Shown one piece after another: positions 10,591 to 19,653 of a stretch of 64,000 nt of DNA. The notes beneath the pieces were generated by a model, which saw nothing but the letters and a program-made list of their open reading frames with translations, searched no databases and had not been told where the DNA came from. The stretch's first letter is position 1. Every line of letters starts with the position of its first letter. The position numbers and the translations under genes were made by a program. Origin of the DNA: Streptomyces sp. NRRL WC-3605 (GTDB lineage: Bacteria > Actinomycetota > Actinomycetes > Streptomycetales > Streptomycetaceae); assembly GCF_001509795.1 (NCBI RefSeq), contig NZ_LLZN01000001.1, positions 124,001-188,000 on the forward strand, read 5' to 3'.

Positions 10591-12514
10591 CGATGGCCTC
10601 CTTGAGAGCCTTGGCGAGCTGTTCCGCCTTGAACGGCATGCCGTTGACCTGGTTGTACGAGTGGGCGTTCACCAGGTACTTCGCGCGGACCAGGGTGGCG
10701 AGCTGGCCGAGGTTCATCTCGGGGATCACCACCTTCTCGTACCGTGCGAGCACCGCGCCCAGGTTGCTGGGGAACGGGTTCAGGTGGCGCAGGTGGGCCT
10801 GCGCGATCGCCTCGCCCGCGGTGCGCAGCCGGCGGACCGCGGCCGTGATCGGGCCGTACGTCGACCCCCACCCCAGCACCAGGGTGCTCGCCTCGTGCGG
10901 GTCGTCGACCTCCAGGTCCGGGACCTCGATGCCGTCGATCTTGGCCTGGCGGGTGCGGACCATGAAGTCGTGGTTGGCGGGGGCGTACGAGATGTTGCCC
11001 GAGCCGTCCTCCTTCTCGATGCCGCCGATGCGGTGCTCCAGACCGGGCGTGCCCGGGACGGCCCACGGTCGGGCGAGGGTCTGCGGGTCGCGCTTGTACG
11101 GCCAGAAGACCTCGCTGCCGTCGTCCAGGGTGTGGTTCGGCCCCTGGGCGAACTGCACGGTCAGATCCGGCAGCTCGTCCAGGTCCGGGATGCGCCAGGG
11201 CTCGGAGCCGTTGGCCAGGTAACCGTCCGACAGCAGCATCACCGGCGTGCGGTACGTCAAGGCGATCCGGGCCGCCTCCAGGGCCGCGTCGAAGCAGTCC
11301 GCCGGGGTGCAGGGAGCGACCACCGGCACCGGCGCCTCGCCGTTGCGCCCGTACATCGCCTGCAGCAGGTCCGCCTGCTCGGTCTTGGTCGGCAGACCCG
11401 TCGACGGCCCGCCGCGCTGGATGTCGATGACCAGCAGCGGCAGCTCCAGCGACACCGCGAGCCCGATGGTCTCGGACTTCAGGGCCACACCCGGCCCGGA
11501 CGTCGTCGTCACCGCGAGCGAACCGCCGAAGGCCGCGCCGAGCGCCGCGCCGATACCGGCGATCTCGTCCTCGGCCTGGAAGGTGCGCACACCGAAGTTC
11601 TTGTGCCGGCTCAGCTCGTGCAGGATGTCCGAGGCCGGGGTGATCGGGTACGAGCCCAGGTACAGCGGCAGGTCGGCCTGCCGGGACGCGGCGATCAGGC
11701 CGTAGGACAGGGCGAGGTTCCCGGAGATGTTCCGGTAGGTGCCGACCGGGAACGCCTTCGTCGCCGGGGCGATCTCGTACGAGACGGCGAAGTCCTCCGT
11801 CGTCTCGCCGAAGTTCCACCCCGCGCGGTAGGCGGCGATATTGGCCGCCGCGATATCGGGCTTCTTGGCGAACTTCGACTTCAGGAACCTTTCCGTGCCC
11901 TCGGTCGGCCGGTGATACATCCAGCTCAGCAGGCCCAGCGCGAACATGTTCTTGCTGCGCTCGGCCTCTTTACGGCTGAGATCGAATTCCTTCAGCGCCT
12001 CGACGGTCAGGGTCGTCAGAGGCACCGGGTGAAGGCTGTAACCGTCGAGGGAACCGTCCTCCAGGGGCGAGGTGTCATAGCCGACCTTCTGCATCGCCCG
12101 TTTGGTGAACTCGTCCGTGTTGACGATGATCTCCGCGCCCCGCGGAAGATCACCGATATTCGCCTTGAGGGCCGCGGGATTCATCGCGACCAGCACGTTC
12201 GGCGCGTCGCCGGGCGTCAGGATGTCGTGGTCGGCGAAGTGCAGCTGGAAGGACGACACACCCGGCAGGGTGCCGGCAGGGGCCCGGATCTCCGCCGGGA
12301 AGTTCGGCAGGGTCGACAGGTCGTTGCCGAAGGACGCCGTCTCCGAGGTGAACCGGTCGCCGGTGAGCTGCATACCGTCGCCCGAGTCCCCGGCGAAACG
12401 GATGATCACCCGATCCAGCCGGCGTACGTCCTTCGTCGTTCCCGCCGGTTTGCGCTGCTCTCCCACGACGGCTTCGTCGGCCTGCTCCGCTGGGCTACTG
12501 ACCTGGCTGGTCAC
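10583..12514 (-). CDS. korA: 2-oxoacid:ferredoxin oxidoreductase alpha subunit (gamma-alpha fusion)
   Basis: A 643-residue protein from GTG 12514, chosen because GGGAGG lies 9 bases upstream. Domain order is the gamma domain first (RVIIRFAGDSGDGMQLTGDR, about residues 35-215) and then the pyrimidine-binding alpha domain (SYPITPASDILHELSRH, VTTTSGPGVALKSE, DIQRGGPSTGLPT). This fused layout is usual for actinobacterial and mycobacterial KorA. The alpha domain completes the ThDP site of KorB. The pair links the TCA cycle to ferredoxin, a plausible electron donor for the nuo-like complex encoded 4.5 kb away, though that link is inference. Confidence 0.92.
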   Translation of the reverse strand: MTSQVSSPAEQADEAVVGEQRKPAGTTKDVRRLDRVIIRFAGDSGDGMQLTGDRFTSETASFGNDLSTLPNFPAEIRAPAGTLPGVSSFQLHFADHDILTPGDAPNVLVAMNPAALKANIGDLPRGAEIIVNTDEFTKRAMQKVGYDTSPLEDGSLDGYSLHPVPLTTLTVEALKEFDLSRKEAERSKNMFALGLLSWMYHRPTEGTERFLKSKFAKKPDIAAANIAAYRAGWNFGETTEDFAVSYEIAPATKAFPVGTYRNISGNLALSYGLIAASRQADLPLYLGSYPITPASDILHELSRHKNFGVRTFQAEDEIAGIGAALGAAFGGSLAVTTTSGPGVALKSETIGLAVSLELPLLVIDIQRGGPSTGLPTKTEQADLLQAMYGRNGEAPVPVVAPCTPADCFDAALEAARIALTYRTPVMLLSDGYLANGSEPWRIPDLDELPDLTVQFAQGPNHTLDDGSEVFWPYKRDPQTLARPWAVPGTPGLEHRIGGIEKEDGSGNISYAPANHDFMVRTRQAKIDGIEVPDLEVDDPHEASTLVLGWGSTYGPITAAVRRLRTAGEAIAQAHLRHLNPFPSNLGAVLARYEKVVIPEMNLGQLATLVRAKYLVNAHSYNQVNGMPFKAEQLAKALKEAIDA

Positions 12515-12859
12515 TGAACTGGACCTCCCTCGAGGCGGCTGTCTGGGCTGGCCTTCCCGCAAGCCTTCCCAGGATCAACCCTACGTCCGCAAAGGTCGCT
12601 CTCCCGGGGCCATTCGCATGACGGACTTGATGATGAAAACGTGCCCTGCCTTTGCTCCCCATGATTCACACGCCCCCCGGCGCTGGACTTGAAGACGCTT
12701 TGAGTTCTTTGTTCGGTTGCCGAATCCCTGTCGGCCGATTGCCCCGCCCGGAGTGGGCCGGCCGGACGATCGGCGCGGGCCGACCGGATGGGAGTGGGTC
12801 GGCCGGATCGGCATGGTCGGCCGTATCGGCGTGGGCCGACGGGCCGCGTCAGAGTTCGA
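12515..12859. other. Intergenic region with degenerate GGCC/GATCGGC repeats
   Basis: This 345-bp stretch upstream of korA contains no credible gene. Its right half (about 12751-12845) is built of imperfect units around GTGGGTCGGCCGGATCGGC repeated four to five times with an 18-27 bp period, running to the stop of the response regulator gene. The korA promoter should lie in the left half, which includes the less GC-rich words TTGATGATGAAAA and TTGAGTTCTTTG. Confidence 0.5.
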
Positions 12860-13519
12860 TCAGGAGTTCAGATAGGTGAGGACCGCGAGGACCCGCCGAT
12901 GGTCCCCGTCGCTCGGGGACAGCCCGAGCTTGAGGAAGATGTTGCTGACGTGCTTCTCGACGGCTCCGTCGCTCACGACCAGCTGCCGGGCGATCGCCGA
13001 GTTGGTCCGGCCCTCCGCCATCAGCCCGAGCACCTCCCGCTCGCGCGGGGTGAGCCCGGCGAGCACGTCCTGCTTGCGGCTGCGGCCCAGCAGCTGGGCG
13101 ACGACCTCCGGGTCGAGGGCCGTACCCCCCTGGGCCACCCGCACCACGGCGTCCACGAACTCCCTGACCTCCGCCACGCGGTCCTTCAGCAGATAGCCGA
13201 CCCCGCGGCTGGAGCCGGCCAGCAGCTCGGTGGCGTACCGCTCCTCCACGTACTGCGAGAGGACGAGTACCCCGAGTCCGGGATGCGCCTTGCGCAGCTG
13301 CACGGCAGCCCGCACCCCTTCGTCCGTGTGCGTCGGCGGCATCCGGACGTCCGCCACCACCACGTCCGGCAGCTCGCCCTGCGCGTCCAGCTCCGTGATG
13401 GTCTTGATCAGCGCCGCACCGTCCCCGACCCCCGCCACCACGTCGTGCCCGCGGTCGGTCAGCAGCCGCGTCAGTCCCTCCCTCAGCAGCACCGAATCCT
13501 CGGCGATGACCACCCGCAC
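12860..13519 (-). CDS. NarL/FixJ family response regulator
   Basis: A 219-residue regulator. I place the start at GTG 13519 (RVVIAEDSVLLREGL) because GGAGG precedes it by 5 bases; a GTG 12 bases upstream is possible. The receiver domain has the acidic pair (IAEDS) and the phosphoacceptor Asp in VVVADVRMPPT. The C-terminus is a LuxR-type helix-turn-helix, LTPREREVLGLMAEGRTNSA and ending KLGLSPSDGDHRRVLAVLTY. It is co-oriented with, and downstream of, two NarL-type sensor kinases, its presumable phosphodonors. The same three-gene set next to nuo genes is familiar from S. coelicolor. Confidence 0.9.
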   Translation of the reverse strand: MRVVIAEDSVLLREGLTRLLTDRGHDVVAGVGDGAALIKTITELDAQGELPDVVVADVRMPPTHTDEGVRAAVQLRKAHPGLGVLVLSQYVEERYATELLAGSSRGVGYLLKDRVAEVREFVDAVVRVAQGGTALDPEVVAQLLGRSRKQDVLAGLTPREREVLGLMAEGRTNSAIARQLVVSDGAVEKHVSNIFLKLGLSPSDGDHRRVLAVLTYLNS

Positions 13520-13931
13520 CCTGTCCTCCACGATCCTCGGCCCCCCGTGCCCCTGGGATTCGGCCGAGCAACCCCCCGGCCCTGACGTCCTCGCGATCTC
13601 AGTATCCCGCTTGAGGCTCGCTCGCAGGGGGCCTGTGGACAACCGGCCTCGGGAACAACGGGCCTGTGGACAACTCGCGGACGCGGTTCGGGGCGCGCGC
13701 GGCCGGGGGAGGCGCACGCGGACGCCGGGCGCCCGTTCGGGACGGCCGGCGGAGGGTGCTCGGTGCTTCGTACTCGTCACACGGCGGATCCGGCCCCGCG
13801 CCAACGGTAGCCGGATCCCTCGCTCATCTCCCCGCTCGATATGCGGGGACGTTTCTATACGGTCCGTTCTGCACGGTCGACGGTCCGTTGTGCATGGCAC
13901 ACGGTCCGCTCCGTACGGTCCACGGCCCGCT
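13520..13931. other. Gene-free region between response regulator and first kinase
   Basis: This 412-bp stretch holds two perfect TTGTCCACA-type DnaA boxes (reverse orientation), listed separately, and a 21-bp tandem array at its right end. No ORF here has a convincing ribosome site or Streptomyces-like codon use. The promoter of the response regulator must lie here unless it is read through from the kinases. Confidence 0.5.
13634..13673 (-). promoter_or_regulatory. Two perfect DnaA boxes
   Basis: TGTGGACAA, the complement of the Streptomyces consensus box TTGTCCACA, occurs at 13634-13642 and 13665-13673, 31 bp apart (about three helical turns), both embedded in GCCTGTGGACAAC. They lie about 115-155 bp upstream of the response regulator start. 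Confidence 0.55.
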
Positions 13932-13941
13932 CTACACGGTC
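13858..13941. repeat. Tandem array of four 21-bp units
   Basis: Units at 13858-13878, 13879-13899, 13900-13920 and 13921-13941 share the pattern (T/G/C)ACGGTCCG-n-(C/A)CGGTC. The last unit overlaps the stop codon of the first kinase (13932), so the array appears to have expanded outward from the gene's 3' end (Leu-Pro-Trp-Arg-Thr-Val-stop). Confidence 0.65.
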
Positions 13942-15293
13942 CGCCACGGCAGTTCCGCCGTCACGCGGGTCGGCCCGCCCTTCGGGGAGTCGACCACGAG
14001 GATCCCGTCGACCGCGTCGAGCCGCTCCGCGAGCCCCGCGAGGCCCGAGCCGGACGACACGTCGGCGCCGCCGACCCCGTTGTCCACGACCTGGAGCATC
14101 AGCCGGTTCTCCACCCGCCACACGTCTACCGACGCCCAGGTGGCCCGCGCGTGCTTGCTGATGTTCTGCAGCAGCTCGGAGACCGTGAAGTAGGCGATGC
14201 CCTCGATCGCCGGCACCGGACGCCCTTCCAGATCGACCTGGACCTCCACCGGCACGGTGCAGCGCGAGGCCACCGCCGACAGGGCCGCGTCCAGCCCGCG
14301 GTCGGTCAGGACCGCCGGGTGGATGCCTCGGGCCAGGTCACGCAGCTCCTGCAGGGCCGTCTTCACCTCGCCGTGCGCCTCGTCGACCATCTTCGCCGCG
14401 GCCTGCGGGTCGTCCGTCAGCTTCTCCTTGGCGAGCCCCAGGTCCATCGCCAGGGCCACCAGGCGGGCCTGCGCCCCGTCGTGCAGATCGCGCTCGATAC
14501 GGCGCAGATCGGCGGCGGCCGTGTCCACGACGGTCCCGCGGTCCGACTCCAGCTCCACCACGCGCGTCGCCAGCCGCGACGGCCCGAGCAGGCCGTGCAC
14601 CATCACCCGGTCGACCGTCGTCAGCGCCCGCACGATCCACGGCGTCGCCAGGGTGAAGACGAGCCCGACCAGCGCGGTGACCGTGATCTCGAACGGGTTG
14701 TCGAGATAGATGTTGTGCGTCTCGTCGCCGAACAGCTGCAGACCGTCCTGCCCCGTCCAGGTCGGGAAGACCCAGAACCACAGCGGATACGTCAGCAGCG
14801 CCCACCCGTACGTCCAGAAGCTCACCGCGACGGCGAAGGAGAACACCGCCCACGGGAAGTTCACCACCGCGTACAGCAGCGCCCGCCAGGACGTGCCGCT
14901 CTTCAGCACCGCGCCGATCCACGCCATGAAACCGCCCCGGCGGGTCCGCAGCGGCTCCGGGTCGCCCACGTCCAGGTGGAGCAGCGCCCGCGCGCGGGTC
15001 CGCTCCAGCACACCGAAGCCCCGGCAGCCGGCGAGGGCCGCCGCCAGCACCGGCACGCCCAGGAACGTCACCAGCAGGCCCGCGCCCAGCGACACCATCG
15101 TGACGGCGTACACGAACAGCATGATGCTGATCGGCAGCCCCAGCAGGACGTATCCGAACTCCCGCCAGCTGCGCGCCTCGAACGGCGCGCGCAGGACGGC
15201 CGGCAGCCGGTGCCGCCGCTCGCCGTGCTCGGGAAGCCCGCGCTCGGGGTAGCCGAGCCCGTGCCCGTAGCCCTGTCCGTAGTCCGTGGCCAT
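13932..15293 (-). CDS. NarL-type sensor histidine kinase (copy 1)
   Basis: A 453-residue kinase from ATG 15293 (MATDYGQGYGHG). A Gly/Tyr-rich cytoplasmic start is followed by an actinobacterial sensor domain with about four membrane segments (ISIMLFVYAVTMVSLGAGLL; a second pair near SFAVAVSFWTYGWALLTY). The HisKA_3 dimerisation helix is DLRRIERDLHDGAQARLVAL with the phosphorylated His in RDLHDG, and the GHKL ATPase follows (ENRLMLQVVDNGVGG, GSGLAGLAERLDAVDG). It should sense an envelope signal and phosphorylate the neighbouring NarL regulator. It is strongly similar to the adjacent kinase from the sensor through the C-terminus, hence a tandem duplication. Confidence 0.9.
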   Translation of the reverse strand: MATDYGQGYGHGLGYPERGLPEHGERRHRLPAVLRAPFEARSWREFGYVLLGLPISIMLFVYAVTMVSLGAGLLVTFLGVPVLAAALAGCRGFGVLERTRARALLHLDVGDPEPLRTRRGGFMAWIGAVLKSGTSWRALLYAVVNFPWAVFSFAVAVSFWTYGWALLTYPLWFWVFPTWTGQDGLQLFGDETHNIYLDNPFEITVTALVGLVFTLATPWIVRALTTVDRVMVHGLLGPSRLATRVVELESDRGTVVDTAAADLRRIERDLHDGAQARLVALAMDLGLAKEKLTDDPQAAAKMVDEAHGEVKTALQELRDLARGIHPAVLTDRGLDAALSAVASRCTVPVEVQVDLEGRPVPAIEGIAYFTVSELLQNISKHARATWASVDVWRVENRLMLQVVDNGVGGADVSSGSGLAGLAERLDAVDGILVVDSPKGGPTRVTAELPWRTV

Positions 15294-15405
15294 CGGCGTC
15301 GTCCGTTCTCCTCGTCCCGTCAGCCCCGTCCGGGGCTGTGCCGTCGTACCTCCACCCTCCTCGACCGCGGTTCCGCGGACCATGGAGACCGTCGGCGTCT
15401 TGAGC

Positions 15406-15424
15406 GGGGGGTTTTCCCTACCCC
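15406..15424. promoter_or_regulatory. GGGGTTTTCCC motif upstream of kinase copy 1
   Basis: GGGGGGTTTTCCCTACCCC lies about 115-130 bp upstream of the kinase start, overlapping the stop codon of kinase copy 2. A matching GGGGAAAACCCC is found upstream of copy 2, and the sequence between motif and gene (GACGCCGACGGTCTCCATGG against GCGGAGGCGGTCCACTCCATGG, reading the minus strand) is also alike. It is a candidate binding site for the shared response regulator. Confidence 0.45.
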
Positions 15425-16626
15425 TGGGCGGCGGCACGCGGCCGCCACGGCAGCTCGGCCGTCACCGTCGTCGGACCGCCGTCCGGCGAGTCGACGACGA
15501 ACAGCCCGTCCACGGCACCCAGCCGGTCCGCGAGTCCGCGCATACCCGTGCCGCCGTCCAGACGCGCGCCGCCGCGCCCGTCGTCCCGCACCTGGATGAG
15601 CAGCCGGTCGGCCCGCCGCCACACGTCCACCGACGCCGACGCGGCCGCGCTGTGCTTGCTGACGTTCTGCAGCAGCTCGGAGACGGTGAAGTAGGCGATG
15701 CCTTCGATGGCCTCCGCCGGTCTGGCCGGCAGGTCCACGGTCACCTTCACCGGCACCGTGCACCGCGACGCGACCGAGGACAGGGCGGCGTCCAGGCCCC
15801 GGTCGGTCAGCACCGCCGGGTGGATGCCGCGCGCCAGGTCACGCAGCTCCTGGAGGGCGAGCTTCACCTCGCCGTGCGCCTCCGCGACCATCTCCGCCGC
15901 CGCGTCGGGGTCCTCCAGCAGCTTCTCCTTGGCCAGGCCCAGCCCCATGGCCAGGTTGACCAGCCGGGCCTGCGCCCCGTCGTGCAGGTCCCGTTCGATG
16001 CGGCGCAGATCGGCGGCCGCCGTGTCGACGACGACGCCGCGGTCCGACTCCAGCTCGGCGATACGGCGTTCCAGCTCGTCGGAGGGCGACAGCAGGCCGC
16101 GCACCATCGCCCGGTCCGCGTTCGACAGGCCTCGCGCGATGAACGGCAGCACCGGCCAGAGCACGAACAACGACGTCAGGGTGATGACGAAGGTGAGGAT
16201 GCCCCAGGGCAGCCGGATGAAGTCGTACAGGACCGTCCGCCAGCCCACCGGGTCCTTCAACGCCAGCCACAGCTGCGGGAAGAAGCCGTCCCGCCCGCCG
16301 CGCAACGGCAGCCGGCTCGGCTCGTCCACCCGCACCCCGAGCAGTGCACGCGCGCGTGCCCGCTCCAGCTTGCCCAGCTGCCGGGCACCCATCAGCCCCG
16401 CCGCGAGCAGCGGGAACCCGATCACCGTCAATGTCAGGACGGCACCGGTGAGCAGCACCGTCATCACGTAGACGAAGCCCAGCAGCGACAACGGGAAGTT
16501 CGCCAGAAGGTGGGCGATCTCCTTCCAGGTGTGCCGGTCGTAGGCGAAACGGACGGGCGGCAGCGGCGGCTGCGTGGTCCCGGAGGGCACAAAGGCGCCG
16601 CGGGAGGAGCGAGGGCGTTCGGTCAT
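15418..16626 (-). CDS. NarL-type sensor histidine kinase (copy 2)
   Basis: A 402-residue kinase from ATG 16626 (MTERPRSSRGAFVPSG). It has the same plan as its neighbour: a sensor with about four membrane segments (LSLLGFVYVMTVLLTGAVLT; ILTFVITLTSLFVLWPVLPF), a HisKA_3 helix (DLRRIERDLHDGAQARLVNL) and a GHKL ATPase (VRDDGRGGARLDGGTGMRGL). Identity is visibly highest around the dimerisation helix and in the block CTVPVKVTVDLPARPAEAIE. Two kinases feeding one regulator may give heterodimers or two inputs. A 124-bp gap separates its stop from the start of copy 1, so the kinases may be read separately. Confidence 0.9.
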   Translation of the reverse strand: MTERPRSSRGAFVPSGTTQPPLPPVRFAYDRHTWKEIAHLLANFPLSLLGFVYVMTVLLTGAVLTLTVIGFPLLAAGLMGARQLGKLERARARALLGVRVDEPSRLPLRGGRDGFFPQLWLALKDPVGWRTVLYDFIRLPWGILTFVITLTSLFVLWPVLPFIARGLSNADRAMVRGLLSPSDELERRIAELESDRGVVVDTAAADLRRIERDLHDGAQARLVNLAMGLGLAKEKLLEDPDAAAEMVAEAHGEVKLALQELRDLARGIHPAVLTDRGLDAALSSVASRCTVPVKVTVDLPARPAEAIEGIAYFTVSELLQNVSKHSAAASASVDVWRRADRLLIQVRDDGRGGARLDGGTGMRGLADRLGAVDGLFVVDSPDGGPTTVTAELPWRPRAAAQG

Positions 16627-16973
16627 ACGGGTCAGCGTGCCGCGCCCGCCGCCGTCGCGCCATGGAGTGGACCGCCTCCGCGTCCTGGGGAAAACCCCAC
16701 CTCCGGGCGGAAGCACGGACCTGCAACGAGCGTGGCGGCGCCCCGTGAGGCACGGTCCTCACGTCCCGATGGGAACCAGAGGCGTGACGGGCTGCTTACG
16801 GTGTCTTTAGCAGGGCCTAGACTCCCGTGCGTACAGATCGTCGAACAGCGTCGGCAGCGGGGTTCACGGCACTGTTCACGAGATCACGGTCGCAGGACAC
16901 CGGCCCGGACGGACGGGTCGGACAAGCCCGGTCCTGGGACATCGGTCACGAGGTCAGGGAGCGAGGGACGGAC
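16627..16973. promoter_or_regulatory. Divergent region between kinase copy 2 and the nuo operon
   Basis: This 347-bp region contains no credible gene. GGGGAAAACCCC (16687-16698) is the counterpart of the motif upstream of kinase copy 1. GCTTACGGTGTCTTTAGCAG (about 16793-16812) is the least GC-rich part and a plausible place for the nuo promoter, giving a leader of about 150 nt before GTG 16974. The regulator may therefore also act on nuo. Confidence 0.4.
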
Positions 16974-17396
16974 GTGTCGGAACAGACCGTCGTCGTCGCG
17001 GCGGATGCGTATGACGTCGTCGTCTCGGCGGACTACTTCCAGTCCTACTCGGTCGTCGGACTGCTCGCCGTCGTCGGCGTGCTGTTCGTCGCCGTCGCCT
17101 TCGGCGCGGGCCGCCTGCTGCGTCCCGTGGTCCCCACGCCCGAGAAACTCCTCACCTACGAGTGCGGCGTCGACCCCGTCGGCGAGGGCTGGGCCCACAC
17201 CCAGGTCCGCTACTACGTGTACGCCTTCCTCTACGTGATCTTCGCGATCGACTCGATCTTCCTCTTCCCCTGGGCGACGGTCTTCGCCGCCCCGGGCTAC
17301 GGCGCCACCACGCTCGTCGAGATGTTCGTCTTCCTGGGGTTCCTGGCCGTGGGCCTGCTCTACGCATACAAGAAGGGCGTCCTGGCATGGACGTGA
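16974..17396 (+). CDS. nuoA: Complex I subunit A (second nuo operon)
   Basis: A 140-residue membrane subunit from GTG 16974 with GAGGGACG just upstream. It has three transmembrane segments ([59 protein letters not shown]) and the diagnostic loop [20 protein letters not shown] containing the conserved Glu-Cys-Gly. NuoA sits near the quinone chamber at the junction of membrane and peripheral arms. It is first in a ten-gene operon and overlaps nuoB by 10 bp. Length is slightly above the usual ~120 because of a Val/Ala-rich N-terminus. Confidence 0.93.
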   Translation: MSEQTVVVAADAYDVVVSADYFQSYSVVGLLAVVGVLFVAVAFGAGRLLRPVVPTPEKLLTYECGVDPVGEGWAHTQVRYYVYAFLYVIFAIDSIFLFPWATVFAAPGYGATTLVEMFVFLGFLAVGLLYAYKKGVLAWT

Positions 17397-18031
17397 CGCC
17401 AGACACCAACGAGCAGCCGGTACTGCTGCCGGAGCCGAAGCGGCTGGGCGCGCTCTCCCGCCTGGCCCCGGAGCCGATGAAGGTCATCCTCAACTGGGGC
17501 CGCCGCTACTCGCTCTGGGTCTTCAACTTCGGCCTGGCCTGCTGCGCCATCGAGTTCATCGCCGCGTCGATGGCCCGCCACGACTTCATCCGGCTCGGCG
17601 TGATCCCGTTCGCCCCCGGCCCCCGGCAGGCCGACCTGATGGTCGTCTCGGGCACGGTGACCGACAAGATGGCACCGGCCGTGAAGCGCCTGTACGAGCA
17701 GATGCCCGAGCCGAAGTACGTCATCTCCTTCGGAGCCTGCTCGAACTGCGGCGGCCCCTACTGGGACTCCTACTCCGTCACCAAGGGCGTCGACCAGATC
17801 ATCCCTGTCGACGTCTACGTCCCCGGCTGCCCGCCCCGCCCCGAGGCGCTCCTCCAGGGCATCCTCAAGCTCCAGGAGAAGATCGCCCAGGAGTCGCTGG
17901 GCGACCGCTACGCGACCCACCGCCCGTCCACGGCCGCCCTCCAGAGCGGCCTGGTACGGGGACCGGAGACCCCGGGCACCCGGGCGGCCGACGGCGGCGC
18001 CGGCACCGACGCCGGGGAGGCAGGGCGATGA
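17387..18031 (+). CDS. nuoB: Complex I subunit B (second nuo operon)
   Basis: A 214-residue iron-sulfur subunit from ATG 17387. It carries the N2 cluster ligands: the tandem Cys in GLACCAIEF, the Cys of [15 protein letters not shown], and the Cys of [13 protein letters not shown]2 is the last electron carrier before ubiquinone or menaquinone. The C-terminal 35 residues ([16 protein letters not shown]) are an extra hydrophilic tail. The stop overlaps the nuoC start (ATGA). NuoB normally packs against NuoD, which this operon does not encode. Confidence 0.94.
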   Translation: MDVTPDTNEQPVLLPEPKRLGALSRLAPEPMKVILNWGRRYSLWVFNFGLACCAIEFIAASMARHDFIRLGVIPFAPGPRQADLMVVSGTVTDKMAPAVKRLYEQMPEPKYVISFGACSNCGGPYWDSYSVTKGVDQIIPVDVYVPGCPPRPEALLQGILKLQEKIAQESLGDRYATHRPSTAALQSGLVRGPETPGTRAADGGAGTDAGEAGR

Positions 18032-19653
18032 CGACGGTCGGTTGGCTGCCCACCCCGGTCGAGGAGCTGTTCGGCCCGGAGGCCACGGCCGAGGAGTCCT
18101 ACGACGTCCTCACGGTCGACGTGCCGTCGGCGGCCTGGATCACCGCACTGGAGACGGCACGCGACTCCCTGGGCTGCACCTACTTCGACTGGCTCAGCGC
18201 GGTCGACGAACCCGGCACCGGCTTCCGCGTCGCCGCCCACGTGGCCGCCCTCGCGCCCATCCGCCGTCTCCTCGTCCGCACCACTGTTCCGCACGAGTCG
18301 CCCGTCCTGCCCTCCGCGGTCGGCGTCTACGCCGGCGCCGCCTGGCACGAACGCGAGACGCACGAGATGTTCGGCGTGGACTTCACCGACCACCCCGGCC
18401 TCGACCACCTCCTCCTTCCGGAGAACTTCGAGGGCCACCCCCTCCGCAAGGACTTCGTCCTGGCCGCCCGCGTCGCCAAGGCCTGGCCGGGCGCCAAGGA
18501 GCCCGGCGAGTCCGAGCACGGCGGCCCGAAGCGCCGCCAGATGCTCCCGCCCGGCGTCCCCGACCCCAACGAGTGGGGCCCGCTGAAGGGCCAGCTCCCG
18601 CCCGCCCCGGCCCGCACGGCCCGGGCCGCGGGACGCACCGCCGGAGAACGCCCCGTACGCCGCACCCGCTCCGCCGCCGAGGGCTCCGCGAGCCAGGCGG
18701 GCACGACTCCGGACGCCGTGGCGGGCACGGCGGGCGCGGCAGCGGGTGACACTCCCGCCGCCGGCACCCGGCCCCGTCGCACCCGTACGGCGGCCCAGGG
18801 CTCCGCCAGCCAGACCGCCCCGGCGACGGAGGCCGCACCCGGCAGCACCGGACCCTCGGCCGAGCCAGCCACCGCCGAGGCCCCGACCGAGCCCGGCACC
18901 TCCGAGACCCCGGCCGAGACAGGCATTGCCGAGCCCTCGACCGTCGAGCCCGGTCCTGCCGCGCCCCCGGCCCGACGGTCCCGGAGCGCGAGCGAGGGCT
19001 CGGCCTCCCAGCGCACCCCGGCCACCTCCCGGCGCTCCCGCAGCGCCTCGGAGGGCTCGGCCAGCCAGCAGCGTCCGGCACCCGAAGCGCAGGCCCCGGC
19101 GACACCGGCACCGGGCCCGGCTCCGGCGCCGGAGGACGGACCGGCTACGGCTGCCGCCGCCCCGGACGACGCCACCACCTCGGGTACGGCGGCTGCCCCG
19201 GACGACGCCACCACCTCGGGTACGACGGCTGCCCCGGACGCGGCTGCCCCGGACGCGGCAGCCCCCGGCACCGCCACCCCCCGGACTCCGCGCAGCCCGG
19301 ACGCCCCTTGGCACCACGCCCGCCCGGCCTTCGAGGAACCGTCCCCCGAGGCAGAGAAGCCGACCGGACGCCGGCCCGCCGAACCGCAGCCCTCCGAACC
19401 GCAGCCCGTCGAACCACAGCCCTCCGAACGGCAGCCCTCCGAACCCCAGCCCGCCGAGCCCGAGGGCGAGCAGCAGGACGACCGGGAGGGCCAGGAGGGC
19501 CGGGTCCGCCCGGACGACCAGGAAGACCGGGAAGGCGAGGAGAACAGGGAAGACCAGGAGAACCGGGAAGGCCAGGAAGACCAGGAAGGTCAGGAAGACC
19601 GGCGCGCCCCCCGACCCGACGAAGGCACCGACCCCGCAGGAGGCCCGCGGTGA
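18028..19653 (+). CDS. nuoC: Complex I subunit C with long repetitive C-terminal tail
   Basis: A 541-residue protein, far longer than the usual 170-250. Residues 1-185 are a normal 30-kDa subunit with the signature [20 protein letters not shown] and ILLP-like region [16 protein letters not shown]. The remaining ~350 residues are low-complexity: four copies of an RRxRxAxEGSASQ motif (about residues 211-222, 249-260, 314-326, 334-346), an Ala/Pro/Thr region with [12 protein letters not shown] repeats, EPQPSEPQP repeats, then an acidic [18 protein letters not shown] stretch. The tail is probably disordered. Stop and nuoH start overlap (GTGA). No NuoD domain is fused. Confidence 0.9.
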   Translation: MTTVGWLPTPVEELFGPEATAEESYDVLTVDVPSAAWITALETARDSLGCTYFDWLSAVDEPGTGFRVAAHVAALAPIRRLLVRTTVPHESPVLPSAVGVYAGAAWHERETHEMFGVDFTDHPGLDHLLLPENFEGHPLRKDFVLAARVAKAWPGAKEPGESEHGGPKRRQMLPPGVPDPNEWGPLKGQLPPAPARTARAAGRTAGERPVRRTRSAAEGSASQAGTTPDAVAGTAGAAAGDTPAAGTRPRRTRTAAQGSASQTAPATEAAPGSTGPSAEPATAEAPTEPGTSETPAETGIAEPSTVEPGPAAPPARRSRSASEGSASQRTPATSRRSRSASEGSASQQRPAPEAQAPATPAPGPAPAPEDGPATAAAAPDDATTSGTAAAPDDATTSGTTAAPDAAAPDAAAPGTATPRTPRSPDAPWHHARPAFEEPSPEAEKPTGRRPAEPQPSEPQPVEPQPSERQPSEPQPAEPEGEQQDDREGQEGRVRPDDQEDREGEENREDQENREGQEDQEGQEDRRAPRPDEGTDPAGGPR

